DNA from: Gammaproteobacteria bacterium | GTDB lineage: Bacteria > Pseudomonadota > Gammaproteobacteria > HTCC5015 | DNA length: 64,000 bases | Assembly: GCA_013817245.1 (NCBI GenBank) | Contig: JACDDA010000005.1 | Location: 124,001 to 188,000 of the forward strand | Direction of reading: 5' to 3' | Part shown: piece by piece, positions 51,409 to 59,267 of the stretch | Layout of the letters: every line of letters starts with the position of its first letter | How positions within the stretch are numbered: position 1 is the stretch's first letter | Notes under the pieces: model-generated | The model's input: only the letters and a program-made list of their open reading frames with translations | What the model was told of the DNA's origin: nothing | The model's database searches: none | Program-made: the position numbers and the translations under genes

Positions 51409-52005
51409 ATGTCGAATCGCACGCGAGATTTACCTGCCATGTCCGGTTTACCGGCGATCATTCGTGAATTACGTCATCACGAATTTTCCCGCCAAGGTTT
51501 GGCATTAGTTTTTTTGGGCTTGTTTGCTTATGTCGGAATGCCGTGGTCATTTACTTGGTTTGTAATCGGCGCGAGTTTAGCGGTGATTGGCCAATTAATT
51601 CGTTTGTGGGCTTCTGGGCATGTGAAGAAAAATAAAATTTTAGCAACTGATGGTCCTTATGCGTTTGTTCGCCATCCTTTATATGTAGGTAATATTGTGG
51701 TGTTAATTGGTTTGGCCATTGCCAGTGGCGTATGGTGGACCTTTCCATTATTAGTTTGGTTTTTTTGGTTTTATTACCCCACCGCTATTAGTTACGAAGA
51801 TAATAAATTAGGTCGTTTGTTTGGTAGTCAGTGGGCCGAGTGGCGCGCTCGTACTCATGCTTTATTGCCGCGTTATATTCCCGAAAACCAAGGCGCGAGT
51901 AGTGCTTGGTCATTTAAACAAAGTCTGATTGGCAATGGCGAACCTATTATTGTTGCGTATTTATTAGGCTGCTTGTTGTGGCTTTATTTAAAAATCCCCG
52001 TTTAA
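51409..52005 (+). CDS. Membrane methyltransferase, isoprenylcysteine carboxyl methyltransferase/PEMT-like family
   Basis: 198-aa membrane protein with about four to five spans. The C-terminal half has TDGPYAFVRHPLYVGN and FYYPTAISYEDNKLGRLFG, the SAM-binding pattern shared by bacterial isoprenylcysteine O-methyltransferase and phospholipid methyltransferase families. Bacteria do not usually prenylate CaaX proteins, so a lipid or quinone-like substrate is possible; the true substrate cannot be read. It stands alone 31 bases after kdsB and before a kinase-like gene. An extra hydrophobic C-terminal span (IVAYLLGCLLWLYLK) is present. Confidence 0.78.
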   Translation: MSNRTRDLPAMSGLPAIIRELRHHEFSRQGLALVFLGLFAYVGMPWSFTWFVIGASLAVIGQLIRLWASGHVKKNKILATDGPYAFVRHPLYVGNIVVLIGLAIASGVWWTFPLLVWFFWFYYPTAISYEDNKLGRLFGSQWAEWRARTHALLPRYIPENQGASSAWSFKQSLIGNGEPIIVAYLLGCLLWLYLKIPV

Positions 52006-52058
52006 TTTTCTGCTGCATCCTATTGTTCGTTGATTAGGACGTAAAGGAAGCCTTCGTT

Positions 52059-52802
52059 TTGCAACAACCTCGTACTGTTAATGCGCCTGACACTGTAGCT
52101 TTGCTACAGTGGTTGGGCAGTGATCAAGCGGTGCCGATTGCGGATGGATATCAAGGCGCTGCTTATTTATTTCAACAAGCAGGGCAGCGTTGGATTATCA
52201 AAACCATTCCACCGAGTCGATTTTTCTCCTGGCTTTATCTTTATATGTTGCGCCGCGAATACGCGGTTTATCTGCAACTTATTGGTTTTGAAGGCGTGCC
52301 GATTTGTTTTGGTTTGCTAAATGGTCGCTATTTGATTTTAGAATACATTGAAGGTGAAAGTTTACGTTCGGCGGTATTTGCGAATGACGCCGCCCGCGAG
52401 CGATTTTTTGAGCGTTTATTGCAATTGTTACAAGCCTTGCATGCGCGCAACATAGTGCATAGTGATTTAAAAAAGAAAGATAATATTTTAGTCACGAATC
52501 ATGAATATCCTTGTTTAATTGATTTTGGTGCTGCCATTATTAAGCGTAGCGATTGGCATGTTGTGAATGCCTATTTGTTTTATTTGGGCAGACGTTTCGA
52601 TTTAAATGCGTGGGTTAAACATAAATATCGAAGAGTTTACGCCAACGTCAGCGACGTTGATCGGCAATATTTACAACGCACGTATATTGAACGTTTTACG
52701 CATCAATTGCGCGATCCAAAACCGTGGTTAATACCCATGTGTCGTTGGCTGTTAAGTGGTTTTGTTTTGGGTTTAATAGCGGTTTACTTATATCGGAACT
52801 AA
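52059..52802 (+). CDS. Membrane-anchored protein kinase-like (LPS kinase/RIO-like) protein
   Basis: 247 aa with a small kinase fold: Lys of WIIKTIPP, LILEYIEGESL hinge, catalytic loop NIVHSDLKKKDNILV (His about 134) and metal-binding LIDFGAA. A C-terminal hydrophobic segment (about residues 226-244) would anchor it in the membrane. Such short kinases include KDO/heptose kinases of the LPS core (KdkA, WaaP) and Bud32/RIO-like enzymes. Its location after kdsB makes an LPS-core sugar the likeliest substrate, but that is inference. TTG start is backed by AAAGGAAG 8 bases upstream. Confidence 0.75.
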   Translation: MQQPRTVNAPDTVALLQWLGSDQAVPIADGYQGAAYLFQQAGQRWIIKTIPPSRFFSWLYLYMLRREYAVYLQLIGFEGVPICFGLLNGRYLILEYIEGESLRSAVFANDAARERFFERLLQLLQALHARNIVHSDLKKKDNILVTNHEYPCLIDFGAAIIKRSDWHVVNAYLFYLGRRFDLNAWVKHKYRRVYANVSDVDRQYLQRTYIERFTHQLRDPKPWLIPMCRWLLSGFVLGLIAVYLYRN

Positions 52803-52851
52803 GGTTTTTATATATTTTAATTCAGCATCACATGCGAATGAGGAGTGACTC

Positions 52852-53439
52852 ATGCAGTGGAAAATTCTAGCGCAAGAAACGGCGTATCAAGGTTTTTTTA
52901 AATTAGAAAAATATCAATTTGAATATGCGCGTTTTCATGGCGGCACTTATGTAGTGACGCGAGAAGTTTTTGAGCGGGGTAATGCTGCCGCTGTTTTACC
53001 GTATGATCCGCAACGTGACGCAGTGGTATTAGTTGAGCAGTTTCGTCCCGGCGCCATACGCAGCGATCAGTCGCCTTGGTTAATTGAATTAATCGCCGGC
53101 ATGATGAGCATGGAAGAAAATGCGGCAGAAGTAGTGCGTCGTGAAGCGTTAGAAGAAGCAAAATGTTATTTGTCTGCCATTGAGCCCATTGCAGAATATT
53201 TAGTAAGTCCCGGTGGCACTACTGAAAAAGTGAGTTTATTTTGTGCGTGCACCAATTCTGAAGGCTTGGGCGGTGTACATGGTTTGGCCGCGGAGCATGA
53301 AGATATTCGTGTGCATGTCATTCCGCGTTTGCAAGCGATGGAGTGGATGGCAAAAGGCCGACTGAATAATGCGATGTCATTGATCGCATTGTTATGGTTG
53401 GAGCAACATTACCAACGTTTGCAGACACAATGGCGCTAA
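52852..53439 (+). CDS. nudF: ADP-ribose pyrophosphatase, Nudix family
   Basis: Hydrolyses ADP-ribose to AMP and ribose-5-phosphate. The 195-aa product aligns with E. coli NudF throughout: FEYARFHGGTYVVTREVFERG, the Nudix box GMMSMEENAAEVVRREALEE and SPGGTTEKVSLFCA, HEDIRVHVI. The Nudix Gly after REALEEA is Lys (REALEEAKC against REAIEEAGL), while the metal-binding Glu residues remain. GGAG precedes the ATG. A 14-bp tandem repeat begins one base after its stop. Confidence 0.93.
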   Translation: MQWKILAQETAYQGFFKLEKYQFEYARFHGGTYVVTREVFERGNAAAVLPYDPQRDAVVLVEQFRPGAIRSDQSPWLIELIAGMMSMEENAAEVVRREALEEAKCYLSAIEPIAEYLVSPGGTTEKVSLFCACTNSEGLGGVHGLAAEHEDIRVHVIPRLQAMEWMAKGRLNNAMSLIALLWLEQHYQRLQTQWR

Positions 53440-53440
53440 G

Positions 53441-53525
53441 AGCGATTACTAGGGAGCGATTACTAGGGAGCGATTACTAGGGAGCGATTACTAGGGAGCG
53501 ATTACTAGGGCAGCGATTGCTAGGG
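53441..53525. repeat. Tandem 14-bp repeat (five perfect copies plus one variant)
   Basis: The unit AGCGATTACTAGGG occurs five times without a mismatch (53441-53510), then after one extra C a sixth copy with one change (AGCGATTGCTAGGG, 53512-53525). It fills the gap between nudF and the mdh promoter. The downstream GGGCTAGTCGCT is a partial inverse of the unit (AGCGACTAG core) and could pair with it. No spacers, so not CRISPR. Copy number probably varies by slippage. Confidence 0.95.
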
Positions 53526-53567
53526 ATGCTTCCCGCTTTAACTGATTAGCTTTATGCTTTACTTAGC

Positions 53568-53596
53568 TTTCGCCGGGCTAGTCGCTCCGGTACAAT
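53568..53596 (+). promoter_or_regulatory. Candidate mdh promoter
   Basis: TACAAT (53591-53596) is a good -10 element, with TTTCGC (53568-53573) 17 bases upstream as a weak -35. It lies about 60 bases before the mdh ATG, after the tandem repeat. Confidence 0.45.
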
Positions 53597-53655
53597 ATGC
53601 CACCTTTTAGCTCGCCGTCCGGCGGGTTTGCCGAATCAAATGACGGAGGAGTTTT

Positions 53656-54639
53656 ATGAAATCACCTGTGCGAGTTGCTATTACCGGTGCTGCGGGACAA
53701 ATCAGCTATTCACTTATTTTTCGTATTGCATCAGGCAGTATGTTAGGTGCAGACCAACCCGTTATTTTGCAATTATTAGAAATCACACCTGCAATGGAAT
53801 CATTAAAGGGTGTAGTGATGGAATTAAATGATTGCGCGTTTCCTTTGTTAGCCGGTGTTGTATTGACCGATGACCCAAATGTTGCATTCAAAGATGTTGA
53901 TTACGCTTTATTAGTGGGCGCACGTCCACGTGGTCCTGGTATGGAACGCAAAGATTTGCTGGAAGCTAACGCACAAATTTTTTCGGTACAAGGCAAAGCA
54001 TTAAATGATCATGCGAGTCGTAATGTAAAAGTGTTAGTCGTCGGTAATCCCGCTAACACCAATGCTTTGATTGCGATGCGTAATGCACCTAAATTAAATC
54101 CTCGTAGTTTCACTGCAATGATGCGCCTTGACCATAATCGCGCACTTTCGCAGTTAGCAGAAAAAACCGGCGCGCATGTGAATGATATTCAGCACATGGT
54201 TGTTTGGGGTAATCATTCGGCTACTCAATATCCCGATATCAGCAAGGCGACTGTTAAAGGCAAAGCCGCTAGCAGCTTGGTTGATAATAAATGGTATGTA
54301 GAAGAATTTATTCCGACTGTACAACAACGTGGCGCTGCTATTATTAAAGCACGTGGTGCATCTAGCGCTGCATCGGCTGCTTCCGCTGCGGTTGATCATA
54401 TGCGTACGTGGGCTTTGGGTACGCCAGGTGACGATTGGGTTAGTATGGGCGTGATTAGCGATGGTAATAAATACGGCATTGATGCTGGTATTATTTATTC
54501 GTTTCCAATGCGCTGCAAGAATGGCGAATGGGAAATTGTTGATGGTGTAGAAATAAACGAATTCAGTCGTGCGCGTATGCAAGCAACTGAAAAAGAGTTA
54601 CAAGAAGAGCGCGATGCCATTAAGCATTTATTTCCATAA
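53656..54639 (+). CDS. mdh: Malate dehydrogenase
   Basis: NAD-dependent TCA cycle enzyme converting malate to oxaloacetate. 327 aa of the cytosolic-type (group 2) MDH: Rossmann loop [15 protein letters not shown]-binding [11 protein letters not shown], substrate Arg residues in [15 protein letters not shown] and RLDHNRA, and the catalytic His in [24 protein letters not shown] precedes the ATG. Lies just ahead of the succinate dehydrogenase region; a strong terminator follows. Confidence 0.98.
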   Translation: MKSPVRVAITGAAGQISYSLIFRIASGSMLGADQPVILQLLEITPAMESLKGVVMELNDCAFPLLAGVVLTDDPNVAFKDVDYALLVGARPRGPGMERKDLLEANAQIFSVQGKALNDHASRNVKVLVVGNPANTNALIAMRNAPKLNPRSFTAMMRLDHNRALSQLAEKTGAHVNDIQHMVVWGNHSATQYPDISKATVKGKAASSLVDNKWYVEEFIPTVQQRGAAIIKARGASSAASAASAAVDHMRTWALGTPGDDWVSMGVISDGNKYGIDAGIIYSFPMRCKNGEWEIVDGVEINEFSRARMQATEKELQEERDAIKHLFP

Positions 54640-54660
54640 TCTTGTTGATTCTTGAAGAAT

Positions 54661-54690
54661 AAAAAACGCCGCTTAATAGCGGCGTTTTTT
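54661..54690. terminator. Bidirectional rho-independent terminator after mdh
   Basis: CGCCGCT (54667-54673), a TAAT loop and AGCGGCG (54678-54684) flanked by six A residues upstream and a T run downstream (to about 54691). The symmetric A/T tracts make it work on both strands, serving mdh and the convergent diguanylate cyclase gene. Confidence 0.9.
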
Positions 54691-54713
54691 TATGGCATGG
54701 TGTCGAATAAAAT

Positions 54714-56663
54714 TTATTCGCGAGAATAATCTTTGTACGTGATTTCTAGTTCGTCATGATATAAAGCATAACGATCTTTGCCATCTGTTTTAGCCGCGTA
54801 CATTGCTAAATCTGCTTTATGTAATATGGATATTACGTTATCGCCGGCATGCGCTAAGGCGACGCCAATGCTGGTTCTAATCCGAATAGACTGACCTTCG
54901 ATCATTAGCGGTGTTTGATTCATTTGTAAAATACGTTTAGCTACTTCAACTTCTACTCGCCAAGTGGGTGCATTGCTACGAATGTCGATATCTTCGAGTA
55001 ACACCGCAAACTCATCGCCACCTAAACGCGCGGCCGTATCAATGCTACGAATTGAATCTTTTAAAACGCGTGCTAAAGAAATTAATAATTGATCGCCGCC
55101 GTGATGGCCTAGCGTATCGTTGACATTTTTAAAATCATCTACATCAATAAACATCACCGCTGTGCCCATGCCGGAACGTGCGGAACGCGCTAATGCTGCA
55201 TGTACACGTTCAGTAAATAAAGCGCGATTAGGCAAATCAGTGAGTGAGTCATGAGACGCTTGATGGCGTAAACGTTCTTCAAGCACTTTGCGCTCGGTAA
55301 CATCGCGTGTGTTTAACACGATGCCGTGTACGCTGGGTTCGTTTAGTAAGTTGGTGGCGATAGTTTCAGTGTATAACCAGCCGCCATCTTCACAACGCCA
55401 ACGCCATTCTGCGGTTTTAGGTGTGTCCGGTTGTTCTTGAACTTCGCGCAGGAGTAATTGAAAAATAGAATGCTGTGGACGATCAATAACATCGAATAAA
55501 GGGCGATGTACTAATTCAGTGGGCGTGTAACCAAAAATGCGTTCGGTGGCGGCGCTTTGATAAATCACAACACCTTCTCGATCAACGACGGTAATTAAAT
55601 CATTTGAGTTGCGTACTAAAGAAGCAAAGCGTTCGCCGGAACGAATCGCATCTAAGGCTAAACCAGCAGCAAAAGCGACGGTTGCCAGCGATTGTCCTAC
55701 TTCTTCTAAACGTTTGCGTGAACCAGTGACTAACAAGCCGCCTTGCAATTCATTTTTAATTTGAATAGGTAAAAACAAACATTCTTTGCCGATGCTATTT
55801 TTTTCGTCGATAAAAGTGTTAGCAAAGCTGCGCCATTCTGGAATGTAAGTAGGTTCGCGAAAAGTTTCGTTAAGCAATAAGTGTTGGCCTAAGGCTTGTT
55901 CATTTAATGCGGCGGAAATTGCCATGACGCGCAAATGATCGGGGCCATGTTTACTTAAACCCATAATGACAGTCGTGTAACGACTATCGAGAAACATGCG
56001 CGATACTGGTTTAATCAGCGCGCTATAAATAGAACTTTCATCACGCGCTGACATTAAAGCCGCGCCGAGTAATTGCACTTGACGTTCGCGCGCTACACTG
56101 CGTTCATGGCGTTGCATGCTGGTAGCTAAAATGCGCGCTAAAATAGTGATGAAACAAATACCCGCAATAATGCCGACGCTTTCGTCAGCAGGTTGAGGAA
56201 TTTGCCCATGAGGTATTACCAGAATGGCGAGGTAACCCAACAGATAAAACACCATGCGCAGTAAGGCATTCTCGTGATAACCAAATAAGTGGCGGAAAAA
56301 TAAAGCAGCGTTAATGATGGCCATCGAACGTGCTGGATTCACAAAGCCAAAGCAGACGACGATAACCAGAGCCGCTTCAAACGGTTCAGCCCAAAGTGGA
56401 AAGTGTCCGCGTTTAGAACCTACGGCCCACCATAAAATTAACAGCGCCATTGCGCTTAGACTGTAGGGCACCCAAGAGGTAGCTGTACCCTCCACAAACA
56501 TCATTGGCGGAATATTAAAAACCAGATTGACGGTCGCGAAAAAGAAAAACAGTTGTTGAGTGCGAGTGAATAAGCTGGCATCGGCTTGAAGCACATGACG
56601 TTCGACGCGATCCGCTAAGCCGGATTCTTTTGGGTGCTTGTTATTTTTTGAGCTCAGCATCAT
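54714..56663 (-). CDS. Membrane diguanylate cyclase with GAF-like, PAS and GGDEF domains
   Basis: 649 aa predicted to make cyclic di-GMP. N-terminal part (about residues 30-190) has several membrane spans, followed by a GAF-like region (about 195-345), a PAS domain (RNSNDLITVVDREGVVIYQS, about 350-470) with its PAC end (GIVLNTRDVTERKVLEERL), and a GGDEF domain. The active site LGGDEFAVLL is intact. An RSID sequence five residues before it forms the RxxD inhibitory I-site, so product feedback is expected. No EAL domain. It converges with mdh across the shared terminator. Confidence 0.92.
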   Translation of the reverse strand: MMLSSKNNKHPKESGLADRVERHVLQADASLFTRTQQLFFFFATVNLVFNIPPMMFVEGTATSWVPYSLSAMALLILWWAVGSKRGHFPLWAEPFEAALVIVVCFGFVNPARSMAIINAALFFRHLFGYHENALLRMVFYLLGYLAILVIPHGQIPQPADESVGIIAGICFITILARILATSMQRHERSVARERQVQLLGAALMSARDESSIYSALIKPVSRMFLDSRYTTVIMGLSKHGPDHLRVMAISAALNEQALGQHLLLNETFREPTYIPEWRSFANTFIDEKNSIGKECLFLPIQIKNELQGGLLVTGSRKRLEEVGQSLATVAFAAGLALDAIRSGERFASLVRNSNDLITVVDREGVVIYQSAATERIFGYTPTELVHRPLFDVIDRPQHSIFQLLLREVQEQPDTPKTAEWRWRCEDGGWLYTETIATNLLNEPSVHGIVLNTRDVTERKVLEERLRHQASHDSLTDLPNRALFTERVHAALARSARSGMGTAVMFIDVDDFKNVNDTLGHHGGDQLLISLARVLKDSIRSIDTAARLGGDEFAVLLEDIDIRSNAPTWRVEVEVAKRILQMNQTPLMIEGQSIRIRTSIGVALAHAGDNVISILHKADLAMYAAKTDGKDRYALYHDELEITYKDYSRE

Positions 56664-56829
56664 GTGTTTGCGTCGTAACCCGTGAGCACTGGTTAGGCAT
56701 GGTGAGTACGCGCGTTTCCCCTATCTGCAACTTTAGTGCACGGATCAGAGGATTAGCATAAATGACAGACAGGCTGCTCCATCAATAGGATGATTGGGCA
56801 ATAGAATGATGAGTCGTGATGCGGCGGAT

Positions 56830-57828
56830 TTATGGCGTGATAGGGGTGAGTCCATAATGCGGTGCGCTAACGCTCAAGTCCGCACCGCTTAAATCGTGTA
56901 ACCGTAGTTGTTGTTCGGCGCGTTCAATATTAAGTACGGCTAGCCCCGCGATGTGTTGATCATCAAGGTATTGCGCATCAACTACTTCGCCGGCTTCGTG
57001 ACTGCGTTCATTACCCACCGCGACAATCGCGCTGCCTGGCAGCGGCAGAGCAGCATTGTTAGTAAGCGTGGCTTCAAAATAGTACATGCGGCGCTTTAAG
57101 CTACCCAAATATTGCATGCGCGCGACAATTTCTTGTCCAGGATAACAACCCTTTTTGAAATTTACGCCGTTAATGAGCTGCAGATTAGCCATTTGCGGTA
57201 CAAAGTGTTCTACGGTTTCCGCATAAATCATCGGCACTCCGGCTTCGATGAGACGCAAGCGCCAGACTTCGGCCGCCGCGAGTTGCGCACCGTGTTGCAA
57301 CAAATCATGACAAGCTGTCGCGATACTAGCCTGCGCGCCAATCAGCAGGAAATGCCGACCTTGTGTGGGTGCGGTAGGGATTTGAAGTAATAAACCGGCA
57401 GCGGTAGTCGTGAGTTGCGAGGGTTCTGGTAAAGCACCCACAGGTGCTAGCGTGGCTAGAATAGAGGACGACGAAGCGTCTAGTGTCGGTTCGCTAATCG
57501 CCAATACCGATTGGTCTGTAAGCAATTCAATTTTGACCGCTGCGCGCATGACAAACATACGCAGGCGTTTGAGGAATAATTCGCTAACGCTAGTGGGTAG
57601 CAGCAAGAGGTAATCATCTGCTTGTTTGAGCACCCAAAAAATTGCGTACATTCTGCCTTTGGCTGAGCAGTAGCTATTTAATTGGAAAGCCTGGCTTGTA
57701 AGCTGGCGAATATCATTGCTGGTTTGGCTTTGTAAAAAATCACTGGCATCGTTACCGCTGACACGCAGTAAGGTCCAATCTATTAGTGGTATTACAGTGA
57801 GAGGCGTGGGCGCGCTGACCGGATACAT
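56830..57828 (-). CDS. ygfZ: tRNA-modifying protein YgfZ (folate-binding, Fe-S cluster maintenance)
   Basis: Folate-dependent protein that supports certain iron-sulfur enzymes such as MiaB. 332 aa of the GcvT-like fold with the diagnostic KGCYPGQEIVARMQYLG motif and its essential Cys. In E. coli ygfZ is next to sdhE/cptA (ygfY/ygfX); here it diverges from the sdh operon that ends with those same two genes, so the association is kept. About 165 gene-free bases separate it from the downstream cyclase gene; I see nothing there. Confidence 0.94.
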   Translation of the reverse strand: MYPVSAPTPLTVIPLIDWTLLRVSGNDASDFLQSQTSNDIRQLTSQAFQLNSYCSAKGRMYAIFWVLKQADDYLLLLPTSVSELFLKRLRMFVMRAAVKIELLTDQSVLAISEPTLDASSSSILATLAPVGALPEPSQLTTTAAGLLLQIPTAPTQGRHFLLIGAQASIATACHDLLQHGAQLAAAEVWRLRLIEAGVPMIYAETVEHFVPQMANLQLINGVNFKKGCYPGQEIVARMQYLGSLKRRMYYFEATLTNNAALPLPGSAIVAVGNERSHEAGEVVDAQYLDDQHIAGLAVLNIERAEQQLRLHDLSGADLSVSAPHYGLTPITP

Positions 57829-57868
57829 AAAATAAGCCTATTAACGAATGGTGTATAAACGAGTGATG

Positions 57869-57898
57869 GATATACCGAATTAGCGTGTGCTTCGTCAA
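57869..57898 (-). promoter_or_regulatory. Candidate ygfZ promoter
   Basis: On the minus strand TTGACG (57898-57893) and GTATAT (57875-57870) are 17 bases apart, about 45 bases before the ygfZ ATG. It is in the 301-base divergent gap shared with the sdh promoter. Confidence 0.5.
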
Positions 57899-58000
57899 GC
57901 GGCTGACCAAAAGAAGTCATTGGGAGGATTTGTCAATTATTGCAGTTCCAACATGCTGCTACGAAATGTCGAACAAATCGTCGCCATGTGTTGATGTTGA

Positions 58001-58028
58001 TTGAAAAAATATCACGCTGGCGTAGAAT
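58001..58028 (+). promoter_or_regulatory. Candidate promoter of the sdh operon
   Basis: TTGAAA (58001-58006) and TAGAAT (58023-58028) with a 16-base spacer make a good sigma-70 match. Transcription would start near 58035 and give a leader of about 95 bases before the SDHAF4-like gene. A second -10-like TATAAA lies at 58071-58076 without a good -35. Confidence 0.55.
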
Positions 58029-58129
58029 GTCGCGGCTTCGCTTCAGTGCTGTCGCTGATTGGGTGCTTAGTATAAATACCAGTGACGACATACCTTGGCC
58101 TATGCCAACGGTGATGGGAGAGTTCTACG

Positions 58130-58345
58130 ATGCAAGTTGATTTACCCGTGATAAACAGCAATGACCATCGTGTACCCGAACAGCCTGGAGAGGCTGTTGA
58201 GGTAGCAGTAGCGATTAAATCATCGACTACTTCGCTTACTAGTTCAATTGTGGATAGTCCTATTTTAGAAATTGGTGGTCCTAAAGGATTAGAACCCACG
58301 CGCTTTGGTGATTGGGAGCGTAATGGTCGTTGCATTGATTTTTAG
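58130..58345 (+). CDS. DUF1674/SDHAF4-family succinate dehydrogenase assembly factor
   Basis: A 71-aa protein whose last 22 residues carry the DUF1674 signature, GGPKGLEPTRFGDWERNGRC and the final IDF. The mitochondrial members (SDHAF4/Sdh8) bind flavinylated SdhA and protect it until it joins SdhB. The N-terminal 45 residues are variable and probably flexible. GGGAG lies 9 bases before the ATG. As first gene of an operon that continues sdhC-D-A-B-E, its role in SDH assembly is strongly suggested by context. Confidence 0.88.
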   Translation: MQVDLPVINSNDHRVPEQPGEAVEVAVAIKSSTTSLTSSIVDSPILEIGGPKGLEPTRFGDWERNGRCIDF

Positions 58346-58366
58346 TTTTTAATTTTTAATTTTTAA
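58346..58366. repeat. AT-rich heptamer repeat TTTTTAA x3
   Basis: Three perfect TTTTTAA copies directly after the SDHAF4-like stop, continuing as TATTAA. The transcript would hold an A/U-rich, unpaired stretch in the 106-base gap before sdhC, a plausible RNase E site (inference). Confidence 0.8.
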
Positions 58367-58451
58367 TATTAATAGGGCGCCTGCAGCGCTGAAGACTGCA
58401 TAAAATATTATTAGTACGTTTATTTTGATTCATTTATTTAAGGGGTATTTT

Positions 58452-58844
58452 GTGGCAAGTACAGGTCGTCCTTTATCTCCACATCTACAAGTTTATCGAT
58501 TGCCCATGTTGGCTTTGTTGTCAGCTGCGCATCGAATCAGCGGTGCATTCTTGTCAATGGTAGCGATTGCGCTGCCATTTTTTTTGCTTAGCGTTTTAGC
58601 GGGCCCTGAATCTTACCAACCGATTGCTGATTGTTTGCAACATGTGTGTGGGCAAATTGGTTTAGCGCTTATCGCATTTGTATTGAACTTCCATTTGTTA
58701 AATGGCATTCGTCATTTATTTTGGGATGCCGGTAAAAATCTTGCAGTGAAATCAGCCGAACGTTCGGCTTATGTTTTATTCGTAGTGCTAATTCTATTAA
58801 CGGCTGCGCAGTGGTGTATCGCGCATGCTTGTCTTAGTGCGTAA
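58452..58844 (+). CDS. sdhC: Succinate dehydrogenase cytochrome b556 subunit
   Basis: Membrane anchor of complex II binding heme b and ubiquinone. 130 aa with three spans; RPLSPHLQVYRLP and AAHRISGAFLS form the quinone-site region (Ser and Arg of HRxSG), and the heme ligand His lies in NFHLLNGIRHLFWD. I start at GTG 58452 (AGGGG 8 bases before); an upstream TTG (58425) lacks a binding site. Confidence 0.95.
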   Translation: MASTGRPLSPHLQVYRLPMLALLSAAHRISGAFLSMVAIALPFFLLSVLAGPESYQPIADCLQHVCGQIGLALIAFVLNFHLLNGIRHLFWDAGKNLAVKSAERSAYVLFVVLILLTAAQWCIAHACLSA

Positions 58845-58880
58845 TTTGTTTTTCTCTTTGTTGCTAGAGTGGAGTTTGTA

Positions 58881-59267
58881 ATGAGTTATCGCAGTCCCTT
58901 AGGGCAAGCGCGTGGTTTGGGTTCAGCCAAACACGGTTTGCATCATTGGTGGGTGCAGCGCGTGACCGCGTTGGCCTTGATCCCTTTATGTCTTTGGTTA
59001 GTTTTTTCTATTGCCGCATTGGGTCATGCCGACCATGCAATCGTGTTGGCGTGGATAGCACAACCGTTTAATACCGTGTTGCTTATCGCCTTTATTCTGG
59101 CTTTGTATTATCACAGCTCTTTAGGTGTGCAAGTGATCATCGAAGATTACGTGCACAGCAAATGGTTAAAAGTCAGCGGTATTTTACTGGTGAATTTCGC
59201 CAATATTTTGTTAGCCATTATTGCGATTGTGGCTGTTCTTAAAATTGCATTTGGGGCAGGTTCATGA
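58881..59267 (+). CDS. sdhD: Succinate dehydrogenase hydrophobic membrane anchor subunit
   Basis: Second membrane anchor of complex II, 128 aa and three spans. [16 protein letters not shown] opens the first span, and [17 protein letters not shown] carries the heme-ligand His and the quinone-site Tyr/Asp region. The ATG at 58881 follows GGAG; a GTG-type extension upstream would overlap the binding site. It overlaps sdhA by ATGA. Confidence 0.95.
   Translation: MSYRSPLGQARGLGSAKHGLHHWWVQRVTALALIPLCLWLVFSIAALGHADHAIVLAWIAQPFNTVLLIAFILALYYHSSLGVQVIIEDYVHSKWLKVSGILLVNFANILLAIIAIVAVLKIAFGAGS

Noticed and set aside
53441-53525. CRISPR array
   Set aside because: The repeats are directly adjacent with no spacers, and no cas genes are present.
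57829-58129. Short ORFs in the ygfZ-sdh divergent gap (e.g. 57940-58140)
   Set aside because: No binding site or family likeness; the gap is better explained by two promoters and a leader.
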